NCBI GenBank assembly: GCA_013397795.1
Contig: VZTJ01001433.1
Coordinates: forward strand, 372,001-436,000
Length of the DNA stretch: 64,000 nucleotides
Source of the DNA: Orthonyx spaldingii
Lineage: Eukaryota > Chordata > Aves > Passeriformes > Orthonychidae
Direction of reading: 5' to 3'
In this document: positions 36,559 through 49,800 of the stretch, piece after piece
Position numbering within the stretch: position 1 is the first letter of the stretch
Layout of the letters: every line of letters starts with the position of its first letter
Program-made: the position numbers and the translations under genes
Notes under the pieces: generated by a model
The model's input: the letters and a program-made list of their open reading frames with translations, nothing else
The model's database searches: none
What the model was told of the DNA's origin: nothing

Positions 36559-38332
36559 CAGGGGCAGAAATTAATTCTGCATCTACAAGTGCCTAATTGC
36601 AAATCTTGTGTAGTATAACCATACTCTTTCAATATTTATGATTTTTGTAATTCAGTATTTTTTAAAATTTAAGTATACTGCTTTGAGCAATGGAAGACAA
36701 AAACATATCAACAGGTTTTCATCTAAAAATGCCCTTTTTTACCTGGAACCCTGAGACATCAGAGTATTGTTGGGCTTTTCTGGGAAGGGAGAAATTATGC
36801 CTATAGCAAGTTGTATTTATGTTAATAGGGGCTGTGTCATTGAATTTTCAATAAGGGCAGTGTCTCTGAATTTAGAGCAATCCATGTATTTGAAAGTAGT
36901 TTTTAAAAACCAGTTTATGAAAAGATGATTTTATTTTTAATTTCCATAAGAAACACTATTAAGGAATTAAGATTATTATAGAATTTGATAATTTTAATAT
37001 AGCAACAGATAACATGATGGAGTAACTTAAATACTTTCACAGTGTACCGCAGCAGTAAATTGACTCCCTGCTAAGAAGTATGTGTGAATCTCTTGTGCAT
37101 TACGAGAAAACTGCTCTAGTATTAATGATGAATTCCTAATGGAAGAAACCTTTTTGCCCTTGAAAATCATCTCAACCACAGATGAGGATTTGTCTATATT
37201 TATACACAGAAGTTATTCAAAATTTAAAAAAAAAGCTCAATTGATTAGATGAATAGGTAGATAGACAGACAAACAGAAACATTCAAAATTAATGCAATTA
37301 ATTATCACTGTGGAAGCAAGTTGAATTCCCTGCAAATAGAAAGACTTTAAAAACTTAATTTAGATTACCTAAAATAAAACATACTGCTAAGCATGCAAAA
37401 TTAGACTGTTTCAATCAAGTTGCACAAATATGAATATTCTAGGTAAGAATTAATGTAGCATACGGTAATATATTGAAGCCTGATTCTGACTAAAAGTGTT
37501 TATGGAGCATCCAATACAAATCCACTTATCAAGTAGAAGTATTTTCAACATATTTTACTGAGAGTCTACCTAAAGACAAGCTTCCAACTAAACCGTATTT
37601 TAATCAAGTTTTCCTTAACATGTAAGTGATGTTTTCTATAACCTAGGCTCATCTGGACAGTATGTAAGAAGGCTTTAATGTCCACCCTGTTGAAATTCTG
37701 GCTTCCAGATGGAGGCATTGTGCAGATCTTTCTTCTGAAGGTGTTCTTCTAATGCCATAGTGGAACTCATACACATCTCGGGAAATTTTTCAACTGAAAA
37801 TACAGATTTAAATGGGTCATAATATACTGCACAGATTTCAAGCTGCAAAATCCTGTGTCTAGCAAAACTCAGACCCTCTGAGGCTTTATCAGGAATCTTG
37901 CAATTGAGAGCAGCTTACCAAAAGACTTTTCAAATTAACTTAAGCCAAATAATGTAGAGACAGGTAAGCATTTCACTTTCATACTGGTAGCTGTGCAAAG
38001 ACGGGCTCATCTAAAATGAGAGCTTGTTTGGAGACAAACTTTCCAAGAGTCATAGCTAGAGACAATACTCAGCCATGCACTGGTGAAGAGAACCAGCTGC
38101 ACACCAAGCACCTTGGCTTAGCATCTCTGGGCTCAGCTGGCTGCACTTCAGTGCCAAGAGCAAACTACTCCTCAATTTCTGCAGGAGCAAGGTTAGGCAC
38201 ATAATGACTCCTTAGTGGGATTATTAACAAAACATAAAAGTTTGACTTTAAAACCTGACATTTTTATTGATAAACCAAAGCACACTGAGCAATAAATAGG
38301 CAAAAAAACCCCTAGGAAAACTCATGGCAGTA

Positions 38333-38690
38333 TTTCAGTACTTAAAGGGCAGCTACTAAGAGGACAGAAGCACTTTCTTCCTTCACAAGGAGTCAGTCAC
38401 AGGGAGCAGACAAGGGGCAGCAGGTATCAGTTGCATGAGGAGAGGTTTCATCTTGGTTTAAGGGTTTTTTAGGAGAACAATCAAATTTTATGAGAAAATT
38501 TTTGTGAGACCAATCACCCACTGGAACAACATCTCCAGGAACATGGTGGACTCCCCATCAGGAGGCTTTCAAGATGCAACTACAAAGGGTACCAGACAAG
38601 CGTGTCTTGGATCCTTTCCCACAAAAAGTTGGACTAGATGATCTCTTAAGGTCCTTCCAGCCTGAGCTGAATCATTATATGATTCTATCA
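38333..38690 (+). mobile_element. CR1 LINE 3' fragment of a distinct subfamily, plus strand
   Basis: The fragment starts near 'agtacttaaagggc' and runs through 'agacaaggggcagcagg', 'gcatgaggagaggtttca', 'cccactggaacaacatct', 'ggtggactccccatc' and 'ggaggctttcaagatgcaac', then 'gttggactagatgatctc', 'aaggtccttccagcctgag' and 'tatatgattctatca'. The order of blocks is that of a CR1 3' end, but the wording differs from the copies at 23996 and 30238, so it belongs to another CR1 subfamily. It is the longest CR1 copy here, and no reverse transcriptase part is kept. The 60-codon open frame inside it is incidental. Confidence 0.92.
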
Positions 38691-38822
38691 CTATCTCAGC
38701 TCATCAGACAGAACTCTTTCAACCAATTTTCATCAACATTTAAGAACACACCATAATTCCCCAATGTCTTTAGCTTTTCAGGAAACTATCTAATAAAATT
38801 ATAATTGTAATTGGGGCTAAAT
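38691..38822. other. Short unique spacer between CR1 and LTR fragment
   Basis: AT-rich sequence without recognised features separates two mobile elements of the same orientation. It could hide decayed LTR sequence belonging to the following fragment. Confidence 0.5.
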
Positions 38823-39100
38823 ACTGACAAAAGACCCCACTCCCTCTCTCCCTGTGCTGTCTGTGGGAAGGAGGGAGGAATTGGGGGGAAAAATGGTGGT
38901 TTTAAGGGCTTATTTTACTTCTCATTATCCTGCTCTGAGTTTGTTAGTAATAAATTCACTTAATATTTTTAAGGTGAGCCTGTCCTTACCTTGACTCATG
39001 AACCATTCATTAAATTTTCTCTCCTCTGTCTAGTTGTGGAGGAGAGTGAGAAAGAGGCTTTCCTGGGTGCTTAGCATTTGGTCAGCATCAAACCTCGACA
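38823..39100 (+). mobile_element. 3' fragment of an avian ERV LTR, plus strand
   Basis: It contains the U3/R-type string 'ttctcattatcctgctctga', then 'gttagtaataaattcac' with a poly(A) signal AATAAA at 38949-38954, a U5-like part, 'ctctcctctgtctagttg', and a 3' terminus 'agcatcaaacctcgaca'. The end resembles the 'ccagccagggtcaacccacgaca' terminus of the other LTRs but is much diverged. The 5' half is missing. This is an old fragment of a family related to the one at 46230-46403. Confidence 0.78.
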
Positions 39101-42100
39101 GTAGGCCAATTTATGTTCTATGATTCTAGCAGTATATTAAGAATCATAAGAAATTCAACAGCAGATGATGAGATCTCATGAGAGATATATTTAGGCATAA
39201 CAGTTAGCCATTTCAAATCCCATATTTTTCCAAAGAATCTAAAAGAAATTCCAAAGCAAATCAAAGAGTGGACAGATGCTTGGACTGGACTACTCAGAAG
39301 GTGGGAAATAATTACAGTAGCAGCATGTAAAACTGATTCTTTTCCCACAGAACTTTATGCAAGATTCTATCTAAAATCCATTTTAAAATAAAAAAAAAAA
39401 GTCAATGTGAACTTTCTTAATCTGATTCCTGTACAAATTCTCTGTAACATCACTGGAATCACCCCTCTCTGCCCTGTTGCAAGTAGCTAGAATGATTTAG
39501 GTAGCTCATCTTGCCAATTAGGATTGTGATTGGGTTTATAGTAACCCGAGTTGCCTGGAAATGTTTCATTGTTAATTCTCCATATATGTTTTTGCATGAA
39601 AAAGAAAAAAAATGACATTGCTAAAAAGTCATATTTTAAAGTAGGGAAAAAATATCACCCTGAAATATCAAAATTCCCTGCCAAAATAAAGCACAGTTGA
39701 AACAGTGAGCAAGAACATTTGCCATAACACCCTGCTCATTTGTAGGTCTTTTTTTACCTCCTCTTTAATGCTTTCTTTCATTTTTTAATTATTATTTTTT
39801 AAGAATAATACACATAGTGATTTCTATATCTAATGTATTTCATTTGGAAAAGTTCTTTTGTTTCTCTATATTTACAGAGAGCCAAGCATCCATTCAAATT
39901 CAAATCTTGGCACAGCTTATTATCAACTAGAAAATGCATATTGTACTGCATCTCTCAATAGACAGACTTTTCAGTTTCAATTCAAAGTAAAGACTGTGGC
40001 CTTTCCTTACTGAAACTCTAATGGGAAAAATCTTTTCTTCATATGCCATTGTAACAGCTGCAGCAACAGCAGCGGTGAAGATCTGCATTCATTCATACTC
40101 CACCTTGAAAACTTTAAGATTTCAGTTGTTCAGAAGCTTCACGGAATGTTCTTGTGTTTGGATTAATCTGTGGAGATTATATCTGTGGACAAAAAGCAAT
40201 CTCAACCTGAAATCCAGAGGGTACCACAACAAAAAGGGTAAACAAACAAATTGAAAATAGAATAAAGAGAGGAAAAGATATACACTTCAGGAGATAAATC
40301 TGGCATTACACCAAAGGACTAAGAGTTTCAACATGAAATAGATCTACACAGTGAAACAGAGACTGCTTTTTTAACAATGTCCTCCCCTTTTCAGGTTGAA
40401 TATACTTTCTGGAAAATAAAACCCTCTTCCTACTCTTTTACTTCCTACATTTTTGCTTCTACATTGTCCAATTAGCATTTAAATCAAAACCAGGTCAGGC
40501 CTAAATATAACAAACTATGTCTCAATATATAATGAACATGTGCTCAAAGTATATACACACGGTTTTCTCATAGTCTTGGAAAATATAAATAAGGGCTAAG
40601 AGCAAAATATATATATGGCCAGATGTTCAAACTGAATAACATGTATACCTCCACCAAATCCAATATGAGACAAGATGGGGAACTGATCTGGTTTCTCAGG
40701 GTTCAGTAGAAACACAAGGTAGGAGCAGCGAGGGGAATTCACTACAGCAGTTACTAAGACTACATCTTGGTTATGGATTTTGTGCACAATATTACATAGC
40801 TCTTAATGTTTTCTCTTGTTCAAAAACAAAATAAAAGCCCCAAATACCCCAAAAATCAAACTCATAAGAAAATCCACCCATCCCCAGACAACAAAAACAG
40901 GAACATATTATTTGTTCTAGTACAAAAACTTCCAAAGCTTTGTCCTATCTTTTTCTTGTATCCTTATTTGAGAAACATGTCACACCATTTTCTTTGGATG
41001 CAAATAGCTTCTAGGTTTGAGTTTTTCATTTTCTGCAGTGAAAATCTTAATCAGCAGGGGTAGAAAGCACAACTAACCTGGGGGACTCACATGCAACCTT
41101 TCTCCGACTTGTAACTGAATTTGCAGATGTAAACTGTGGGGTCTAAAAGCCTTCTTTGATTTGTTTGGAAAGCTGAGCAAATTGCATTTGGAAGTCAGTT
41201 GTCTGTGTAAGAACACAGTGGCCATGACTTTGTGCAGCTACTGAATATGCCAAAGTACACAACTGAGACTATAAAGTTCAGCATTAACGCCTTTTACCTA
41301 TCATACTTCGGCCTAATATGAATATTCTAGAATATTGATTCCTTTTGAGGACATGCTGCAAATAATACTATAAAATGGTCCCAGATATTCACTGGGACTG
41401 TTTTCATTTTTCATGCCAACTTTGTCAATTTTGTCTAACACATGCATAAAAGTGCTGTTGATAGTAAAAGAACAAGTATTAAGGTACCTTGATACCCTTC
41501 TAAGCTGGATATTTACTTATTTGACGGAGACAAAGGCAGAAAAACAAACATCACCCTTAGAAAAGATGGTAAATTGATTACACATCAAGACACATGATTA
41601 GAATCCAGGTATTCTGTTCTTCAGTGTTTTACTCTTAACCTACAGTCCCTGCTATCACTCTCCACAATCCACTGCATTTTTAGTATAATGTAATCATCCC
41701 ATAATACTCATACAATTAGAGACTTTTAACTTCATTACTACTGATGGAATTTAGACTAATTAATAATTCCCAAAAGAACACTTAGCATAATCTACATTTT
41801 GACAATAGAGCATGAAAATTAAAAGAACAAATGTATGCACATATCCAACTGCCTTTGAATTGTGATGGTGACATTAATAATTTGTTATATTCATTGCTCA
41901 GCATTTATTGAAACTGCTCATAGACCAAGATAAACATAATTAAAATTAATGAAACCTAAAGAATACACAGAGGATCAGAAGTCAATGTCAACTGTATTTG
42001 ATACTTACAGACAACTCTGAAGTTGAAGGTTTGCTTTTGAGTTTTATGTGATTGATAGTTGACTGGTGTATGATTAATTGTCAGATTTCTTATTTTACTG

Positions 42101-45100
42101 CTACTGAAATTCTAGGAAGAGGCTACCAAAATGAAAGCAATTATTTATGAAACAATTCAGTGGTAACTTTTGCATGTATTCCAAAGTAGTTCTTGGAGTG
42201 ATGGAACTTATAAAAATTTAATATCTTGCAATGAAATTCTCCTGACCATTCTGACAATACTGTGTCTCCAATTTTAGTTAAAAGCAGATAATTTGGCAGG
42301 TAGCTAATACATGATCATTTTAGCTGTATGCTTAGTATGTGGTCTCTATCTAAAATCAATTTTTGGTCCCTGTCTTAGATACTTCAAAGGTTTTTTCTAA
42401 ATTACATTCTGTAACTTCAATAAATTCTTTGGATAGCCTTTGAATGCCAAGGTTAGAGCAATAAGCTTTAAAATAGTGCCTTGCCCATAGCTGGGAAGTA
42501 GAAGGCTGCCATCCAAGCATTTGCATCCCAATAGTGTATAACCCAGGCTATAATATGTGTCATAGGGCTTTGACTTCATTTCAATTAATTTTTTCCAAGG
42601 ACAGGCTTGTCAGGTGCTATGGCAACTTTATACTGTTTACAAGCAAGGTTTATACTTATGAAAAATGCCAGTTGCAAATAAAGTATCATAAGATTTAAAC
42701 AGAATTATGCAGTAGAACTATGTCAAATCGCTTTAACTGAAGATGTAGCCTGAATTCATTGTTGGAGGCAAGGAACCAGGGCTACTGGAGTTTCACTATC
42801 AGCTTTGACAGTCCTTTGCTTTATAGCTACCTACAGTCTGGAGAAGCAATTGAGCTGCTACCTAAAACACACCTCAGTGAACAGAAGAAATATCTGGCCG
42901 ATGTGAAATGGTTTACCTCTCTCCTCTTTTTTAAGTATGTTTTCCTTAATTAACATCTGGATACAGGTGAACAGGGTTCTATAGAGCGTCTAGACCAGGA
43001 AGTGTTCAACTGCACGTTCTTCTGCAAAAAGCATGTCCAGGTAACTTTTCCGTTTGTATGGAGAGTTATGACTACTCATTGATATTTCAGGGGAGTGTTA
43101 CCCAGGAGACCCATGTTGCTTTATGCCGCATCAAGTGCTTTAACTATGATCTTTTATTCATTCAAACCTTTTGTTGCAACTTCAAAGAGCTAATGACGTA
43201 ATAAACAGACAATATATTTACAATTTTAACTGCCAACAGAGGCTTCTAAAATAATGACTCCTGAATAGTTTTCATCTTGTTTTCCACTCAAAATTCTGGT
43301 TTCTTCATATGAAATAACAGAAGAAAAAATAAACATTTTTTCCTCAACTGACATCAGCAACCAAGCAGCAGACTAAGAGGGTTACGTATCTTGTGTGTTT
43401 CTTAGCTAATAAAACCCATCAAACTGTAGTGTACCATATTAGCTTGCAATTTGAGATGATATGCTCGCCCTCCCAAGCCTGTTCATTGGTAGTAGAGATC
43501 ACCAATTTAATGTCATCTGCTCAACTTTGCACTGTTTTCTGGGATGGGCACTTGCTTTTTGAACTCCCTGTGGTTTGAATGCATCACACTGAGCCTAACT
43601 CGTGCCTGACCTGAGTTAGACTAAACTTGCGTGATGCAAAGCCAACAAGTTATTTTCTTTTTTCACCACTGTGTAGGAGAAACTGCAACTAAAATGGAGA
43701 GTACTTCTGCCAGGGACTTTGGAATTCTAGCTGACCTGAATGTGAGTGATAATCTAAATGGAAATAGCTACAAAAGGCTTAAAGTACCCCAACTTTTACA
43801 TTAACTTGAATTCAGTGCATATACTGCTTATGAAGATTGCAGAGACAGAGAGAGAGAATCCATTTTGAAAGACAAATGTACATACATAGATATACAAAAA
43901 AAAAAATAACTACCCACCAAAAAGCAAAACTTTGGAAGACAGAAAAAAAGGATGCAAAGAATGAATTATATCACTGTCGCAGATCTTTGGTTTTCATCTC
44001 CTGTTTTTCAAAGTTCTCATCTGGGATGTCCTTTTCAGACTGTTTTGTCTCTCAGCATATATGTATGGCAGAATTTTAAATATCTGTGCAAAAGAATTAC
44101 GAGTCAGAAAAAGTGACTCCAAAAATAATCCACAAGTGCCTCCAAAAAAAGATTTTCTTCCCATTTAGGAAATGAGTACATTAAGAATCATTTAAACTAT
44201 GGCCTATTATTAAATTTGACTTTCATCTGAAGGGCTTGATTACTCTCATTGGCAACTTTTGAAATTACAATCCCGTGTACAAAATTGCATTTGCAGAAGA
44301 CTTACTCTTTTATTTTTGGATACTTCCTTCCCCAAGGCTGAGTACAAACCAAATGTGCTTCACACCCAAATTCTACATTTGGTTTTTTTTATGGGTAAGC
44401 ATAAAACAACGTTGTATGCAGATAAATCCAGAAGCTGCATGCATAACCTTTTAAAATTTGCCTCACAAGTACAGGCAAGTAGCATATATTGATCTACATC
44501 AACACTGTACTTCTCTGGGTTGTTAACTGCTATTTCTTTCGTAAACTGTCACAGAATTATCACATCAAACTGTATAAGAAAGAGACTTACTTATATTGAA
44601 GGATGGTCCAAAACCAGCTGACATGCAGTCCTATGGGACCTGTGATATTCATGGCAAGTATCATTCTCAACATGAATGGAAATGTAAGTATAACTTCAAT
44701 TGACTGTGCACCCAGATGTGCCGTAGATTTAATAAAGCGATCACCATAGTCCATATCACTGCATAAATAGAGGTAATTTCTGTGATTCTACAGTTCCATA
44801 TGATCCACTTATTGCTTGCAAATTTACGTAATCTTGATTTAAATTGTCAATTATTATTTTGCTTAATTGTCCAATGTAAAGGACTGTCTTCATCTGGCTA
44901 CCAGAGCTTTCATAGATAATGCCATGATGTTTTTTGCTAATGAATGGTGAAGCTGTGCAGTTCTAGATTTCAGTGAAATGGAAATTATGTTCTGTAAGCT
45001 GCTTTGCCTCATTTTCTCAAGCCAGTGAAGAGACTAATTGCTCTATCTTCTTAACTGTATACCTTCACAAATGATTTTGTAAGCCCTCACGTTGACAAGC

Positions 45101-46229
45101 TTGCTTTTCAAACTGGTTTCCCTACAGTACTACTCATCCTGTAAAACATCACCTGCTTCACCCCATTTGAAATCCTGCAATTCTGAGTACAGCTCCTGAC
45201 TAATTATAGTTCCTGCTGGAAAAAACAAATCAAAACAAAAATCTTAACAAAAATGAAGCACTGAAAATCTTCTAGATTCATAAATATTCAACAAATTTAA
45301 AAAGAAAAAGTGAATTCTGTCATTGTTTCTCTAAAGGTTTTGAAATAAAAATAAATACAAGAGAGAAGGAGGAGAGAGGGAGGGAGAGGAAGGGACAGAT
45401 GAAGACTGGAGATTATGGGTGGGAAGAGAAAGGCAAGAAGAGAAAGAAAAGTTCTGCAGATAAAACTTGATCCAGTGTTCTCCTTGAGCTGGGATTCTCT
45501 GATTCTCTGCTTGCTTTTAAATGCTTTGTCAGAACCAATATTACTGTGCTCGTTAGAATGGCATTTTGTTTGTTAGTGATTTAGATGTTGTGCCAAAATG
45601 CCAACAATTCACAGAGACAGCAGTGTTCAGACAGTGCTTCCCTTGACAAAGTGGTCACAGATAGATGCTTCTCCTGATGTTTTACTGTCAATCAATATAA
45701 TGAATGAGCTAACCATCAATGGTTTCTGGAGTAAGCTTTAATGCATATTAAGACACTTACACAAGTACAAAGAGGACATTTAGTTCTGAATTAGGTCATT
45801 CGTCTTGTTTTTAAAAGTATTTTGGGAAAAGAAAAAGTCATTTCATTGCCTTCAGATGCCGAGATGCTTGAAACAGAATACCTGTCGTTATGAGTGCATG
45901 TATAAATTAGGAATGATCTACTCTGAAGATGTTACTTACTGAGGTACTAAGAAAGAGCCTAACTGCTGCCAGAGGCAATGCATTATCCACAACAGATCTG
46001 AATACGGAATTCTGTGCTTTGCTAAACTCATTCCCTCTAATGCTTCACCCTGTGCAGACTGTCTCTCAGAACTTACACCACAAAATGTGTGCTTTGCATG
46101 TATTGAACCTCATGCAGCAGGAGAGTGACCAGCAATTTTTGTGGTGCTCAGAGTAGAAAAATACTTCAATGGAGAGGTATACTTCTGTAATCAAGACACT
46201 GAACGTTTCCATGGTGTTTTTGTCAAAGT
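39101..46229. other. Unique AT-rich non-coding DNA, no gene recognised
   Basis: About 7 kb without a gene or recognised retroelement. A homopurine tract lies at 45358-45450. Positions 44800-45090 and 45480-45740 are unique sequences with many clustered homeodomain-type and CAAT motifs and a 10-bp inverted repeat at 45559-45603; they look like candidates for distal regulatory elements. Open frames are at most 85 codons. Confidence 0.55.
45358..45450 (+). repeat. GA-rich homopurine tract
   Basis: About 90 bases are dominated by G and A ('gagagaaggaggagagaggg' and similar), with a few interruptions. Such tracts can form triplex DNA and bind GAGA-type factors; the interruptions limit that here. 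Confidence 0.85.
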
Positions 46230-46403
46230 TGTTTCCCCAGGTCAAGTCTTTTTTTTTCTGATGGTAATTGGTGAGTGGTCGCTCTTTGTCGTATGTCAAC
46301 CCACAAGTCTTACGTTATATTTTCCTCCCCTTCTCTAGTTGAGGACAGGAGACAGAGCAGCTTTGGTGGGCACCTGGCATCCAGCCAGGGTCAACATACC
46401 ACA
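46230..46403 (+). mobile_element. 3' end of an avian ERV LTR, plus strand
   Basis: The fragment runs from 'tgtttccccaggtcaagtc' through 'tgatggtaattggtgagtgg', 'cgtatgtcaacccacaagtc', 'gttatattttcctcccctt' and 'ctagttgaggacagg' to the terminus 'ggcatccagccagggtcaac' plus 'ataccaca'. The end is the same as in the other LTRs of this window, including the minus-strand copy at 14192. Only the U5-proximal part remains, and the 5' part with promoter is absent. No internal viral gene adjoins it. Confidence 0.88.
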
Positions 46404-46596
46404 AGTGCATAAAATTGAAATTAAAATACTGCTACAGTGCTTTTTGCCTATTAAATTTTGATTTATAGGTCCAACAATGAGACCTCTGTAGGTGGAAATT
46501 GATGAGACTACTCGGAATTCAGTCAAATATGAAAAGAAAAATCAACAAAGATTTCAAAATCTTTCTGCACGTTGGTGTTGCGGGTTTCTTTTGTGG

Positions 46597-46616
46597 TTTG
46601 TTTTGTTTTGTTTTTT
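46597..46616 (+). repeat. (TTTTG)n simple repeat
   Basis: A short run of TTTTG units. It is low-complexity sequence. Confidence 0.85.
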
Positions 46617-46755
46617 ACCCAGAAAAAATGCAGTTTCCTATAACAATCCAATACTTCCAAAATGAAAATAACTGTTTAATTTAAAAGTCAAAATCTGACC
46701 AGATACAGTCCTGAGAAATCTGTTCTATCTGACACTGCCTGAATAGAGAAAGCAA

Positions 46756-46820
46756 GCTGGACCAGATGGATTTCCAAAGTTCTTTTCCAGCCCCAGTGAT
46801 TCTGTAAGTCTATGAATCTA
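46756..46820 (+). mobile_element. Very short CR1 3' tail
   Basis: The string 'ctggaccagatggatttcca' is followed by 'gttcttttccagccccagtg' and 'attctgtaagtctatgaatc'. It follows the CR1 3' end pattern (tggactagatgatct, aaggtcccttccaacc, attctatgattctatga) at a diverged level. Only the last 65 bp are recognisable. Confidence 0.72.
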
Positions 46821-49800
46821 TTTTCTATTTTTGCAACAACTGCTGCAGACACAATCCAATAAAGTTTACTTGCACCAGTCTGTCACCACTGGCCGAAGAA
46901 AATATCACTAGATCTTGTTTCATGAAGGTAGAACCCATGTTCTTTAAAGAGAAACCAGGAATAACTAGCAGCATTTTGGGTGCAGGCTATCACACCAATG
47001 AGTTTTAAACATAAAACTGTGACAGCAAGAAAAAACAATGTACGTATCAAAGGATTTGAAGCCCTGATGTGTCCATATGCAAACTTTAAAATTAGTTTAC
47101 AACCTCAAACTTCCTACTGAAGTGCTCAGTCAACTTTGAAGGGTTTCTTCCTTTCTGGATGTTGTGAAGTGTTGGGAAGAAATGAAGAATTTTACAAACA
47201 CAGAGAATTTTCCTTCAAAGAGGATTATGTTGTCTCTAAATGTTCTCACTTACAAAGGATATTCTTGCAACTGTTTTTAGCAAAAAAAGGCTGGTTTTTT
47301 CCTGTATCATTTCAACATATCCAATGCCAGACCCCATGACGATGCAGGTTCAGCAGTGCCAGGTGAACTGGCTATGAAAAAGATATGAGATCAGGACACT
47401 GTATGAGAAAGTTTGCCTTAGTCAGGCAGTAAACAGAATTAAACATTTTTCACATAAACCCTTTTAACCACCTCTATAAGCAACAAAGAACTTTAAATGC
47501 TTTAATTTTTTTAATCTGCATCATGTGGTAACAGTGATAAATTCAATCTCTCCTTATGAAATGTATATTGCAACAGTATATCCAGATGTGACCAAGCATT
47601 AAAGAGTAGAATAGATAGTGTTATTTAACTAATGGCTTTTTCTCCAATTTTATCTTACAAGCTTATTATTGCAGTATGCAATATCATTACAGTAGGTAAC
47701 TTCAGAACCAAAAACTATGAATATTAATTAATTAGTGTATATTAAGATTATGAAGAAATCAGAAGTTTTTATAATTAATTAATCAATTTTTTAAATTATT
47801 TAAATGTCAAAGGGCATACATTATAAAATACAAAAAATTGAAGAGAGTCATAATTTAAGAAATAATTCCTGTTTTGTAGAAATGGGAAACTAAATGCTCA
47901 GGCTAAAATAATATTTCTTGACAAAGCTGGGTTTTGTTTTTTTACTCTGATGATATTCACGGGAGAAGTTTGACTTTATTAAAAACTGAATCTGTATGGA
48001 TGTGTGTGCATACATGAGAGAGGAATATTGAGTAAAATAATCACTACCTTGGGAAAGGTATTTGATTAATTAACATACAAGCAATTAAAATAAATAGTCT
48101 AAATTATCTCATATTTCTGACTTAAAAGCTAGTGTTTGATTAGACTGCCATGGAAACTGTCATATGTGATCTGATTAGTACTTAACAATGACTTGCTTTA
48201 TGAATACATAGTCACTATACAACAATAAAATCATGGCACCAGAGGAGAGAATTAGAGATATTATCTCATTTTTTGATGAGAGTGAATTGAAGTATTAGGC
48301 ATCAAGTCTTCCTGAAAGTAAGTCATGACTACTTGATTTTAAAATTCATACAGTTAACATTATTATTAATGGCATCCAGTCTCACACTGATTGCTCTAAT
48401 AAAATGACTTAGTGTCAAAGTTGATTTCTAGAGGTTCTGCTAAATGAGAGCCTTGAAGTTTGGCTCATTTTCTGTTGCCAACTATGCAAAACTTATATAT
48501 TTGACCTTTTGCCCTCCCATCACATACCTGTTACAGACATAATTCTCTCTCAAAACTAGATCATCTGCTATGCACGTACTGGCTCTGAAGTCAGTGTGTG
48601 ATAAAAAGGGCACAGACATGTAAATAGGTAGTGAAGGAAGGGCAGCCAGAGTCAGTCCACTCCACTAAAGGTATTACCAAATCCATGCAAAGTATTTGGA
48701 GCTCACTCCTGATGTTATTCTTTCAGTAGTGGAAGGCTAAATGGGGAGCAAGACCAAGGACAGTTGTATAATTCTGAGTTCAGAAGCAGCACCCAAGCGT
48801 TGAATGTTTGGGAATGACAGGCCATGGACAACCCTGACACTCGTTTCCAGTGTGCCACAGACAAGCCAGTTAAAAGAATAATTCTCACTCACTCTCAGGC
48901 AGCTGTAGAACTAGCAACACTCTCTACTGTTACATATACTACTGACTGCCACAGCATGGCCAGGCTGCAGCAGTGTCAGAAAAAAGGGCACTAGATCCTA
49001 AGGAGAGACTGAATCCTTTTCTATAGTGGTAGCACCAGTGACCCCAGTCCAGGCCAGTTAAAGCCTAATCTGTTAGGTGGACAAACTCTAGCCTGGCTTG
49101 TCCAAGACACAAGTCCATCTTGTAGAAGTAAAGCACACCTAACCTCTGCAGAGATGAGCATGGTCACCTCAACGTTACAGCAATTCTCCCAATGAGGACA
49201 GCTGCACGGTGCCACAACCACCTACTGCAGTTGTCCAGGGAGAGAGGAAAGGGGGAAAGGAGTCTTAGAGGGTGGTAGGCTTATAGGAATAGGACTAATT
49301 CCTTCAAATTAGCATATATTTATTGACAGATTTCAAGCACGAAATCACACTTCTATGTTTTGCTCTGCAAAGGTGGGTGCAATTAGCTACTACGCAGGGG
49401 AAAAATAATGCCACAGGGTGAACGAGTGCCAGCAGGAGCACCAATGGTCTAAGCACAGGGGAGTGTTGATCAGCAGCAAGACCAGGAAACAAAACAGGAC
49501 TTGCTGGACTTGAATATTTTCCATGAAACCAATCTCTCCATTGAATTGTATTGTCTTACAATCAACTCTCTCTCAGTGACTGCTAAGTGAAAATGAAGCA
49601 GTAATTTCTTTTATGTTCTTCCTTAGCTTCATGGCCTACACTATTGGCAAAATGGTGCCTGCCCTCTGTTTGGGCATATTGAGTCCAATAGAGAACTACA
49701 TTATTCATGATTCCCATATTTTAAGTCGGTACACTTCTTGTACCAATGGATATTCTTGGCTCTATTTTTATAGAGTTCTATTTTTAATGTATACATTTCT

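Larger units (their letters stand above)
33816..38332. other. Unique AT-rich DNA with one possible LTR
   Basis: Contains the LTR-like block at 34081-34450, a CpG-bearing alternating tract at 34989-35050, a T-rich tract at 36042-36066 and an 11-bp inverted repeat at 36484-36558, each listed separately. No open frame longer than 94 codons occurs. Other sequence is unique and AT-rich. Confidence 0.55.
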
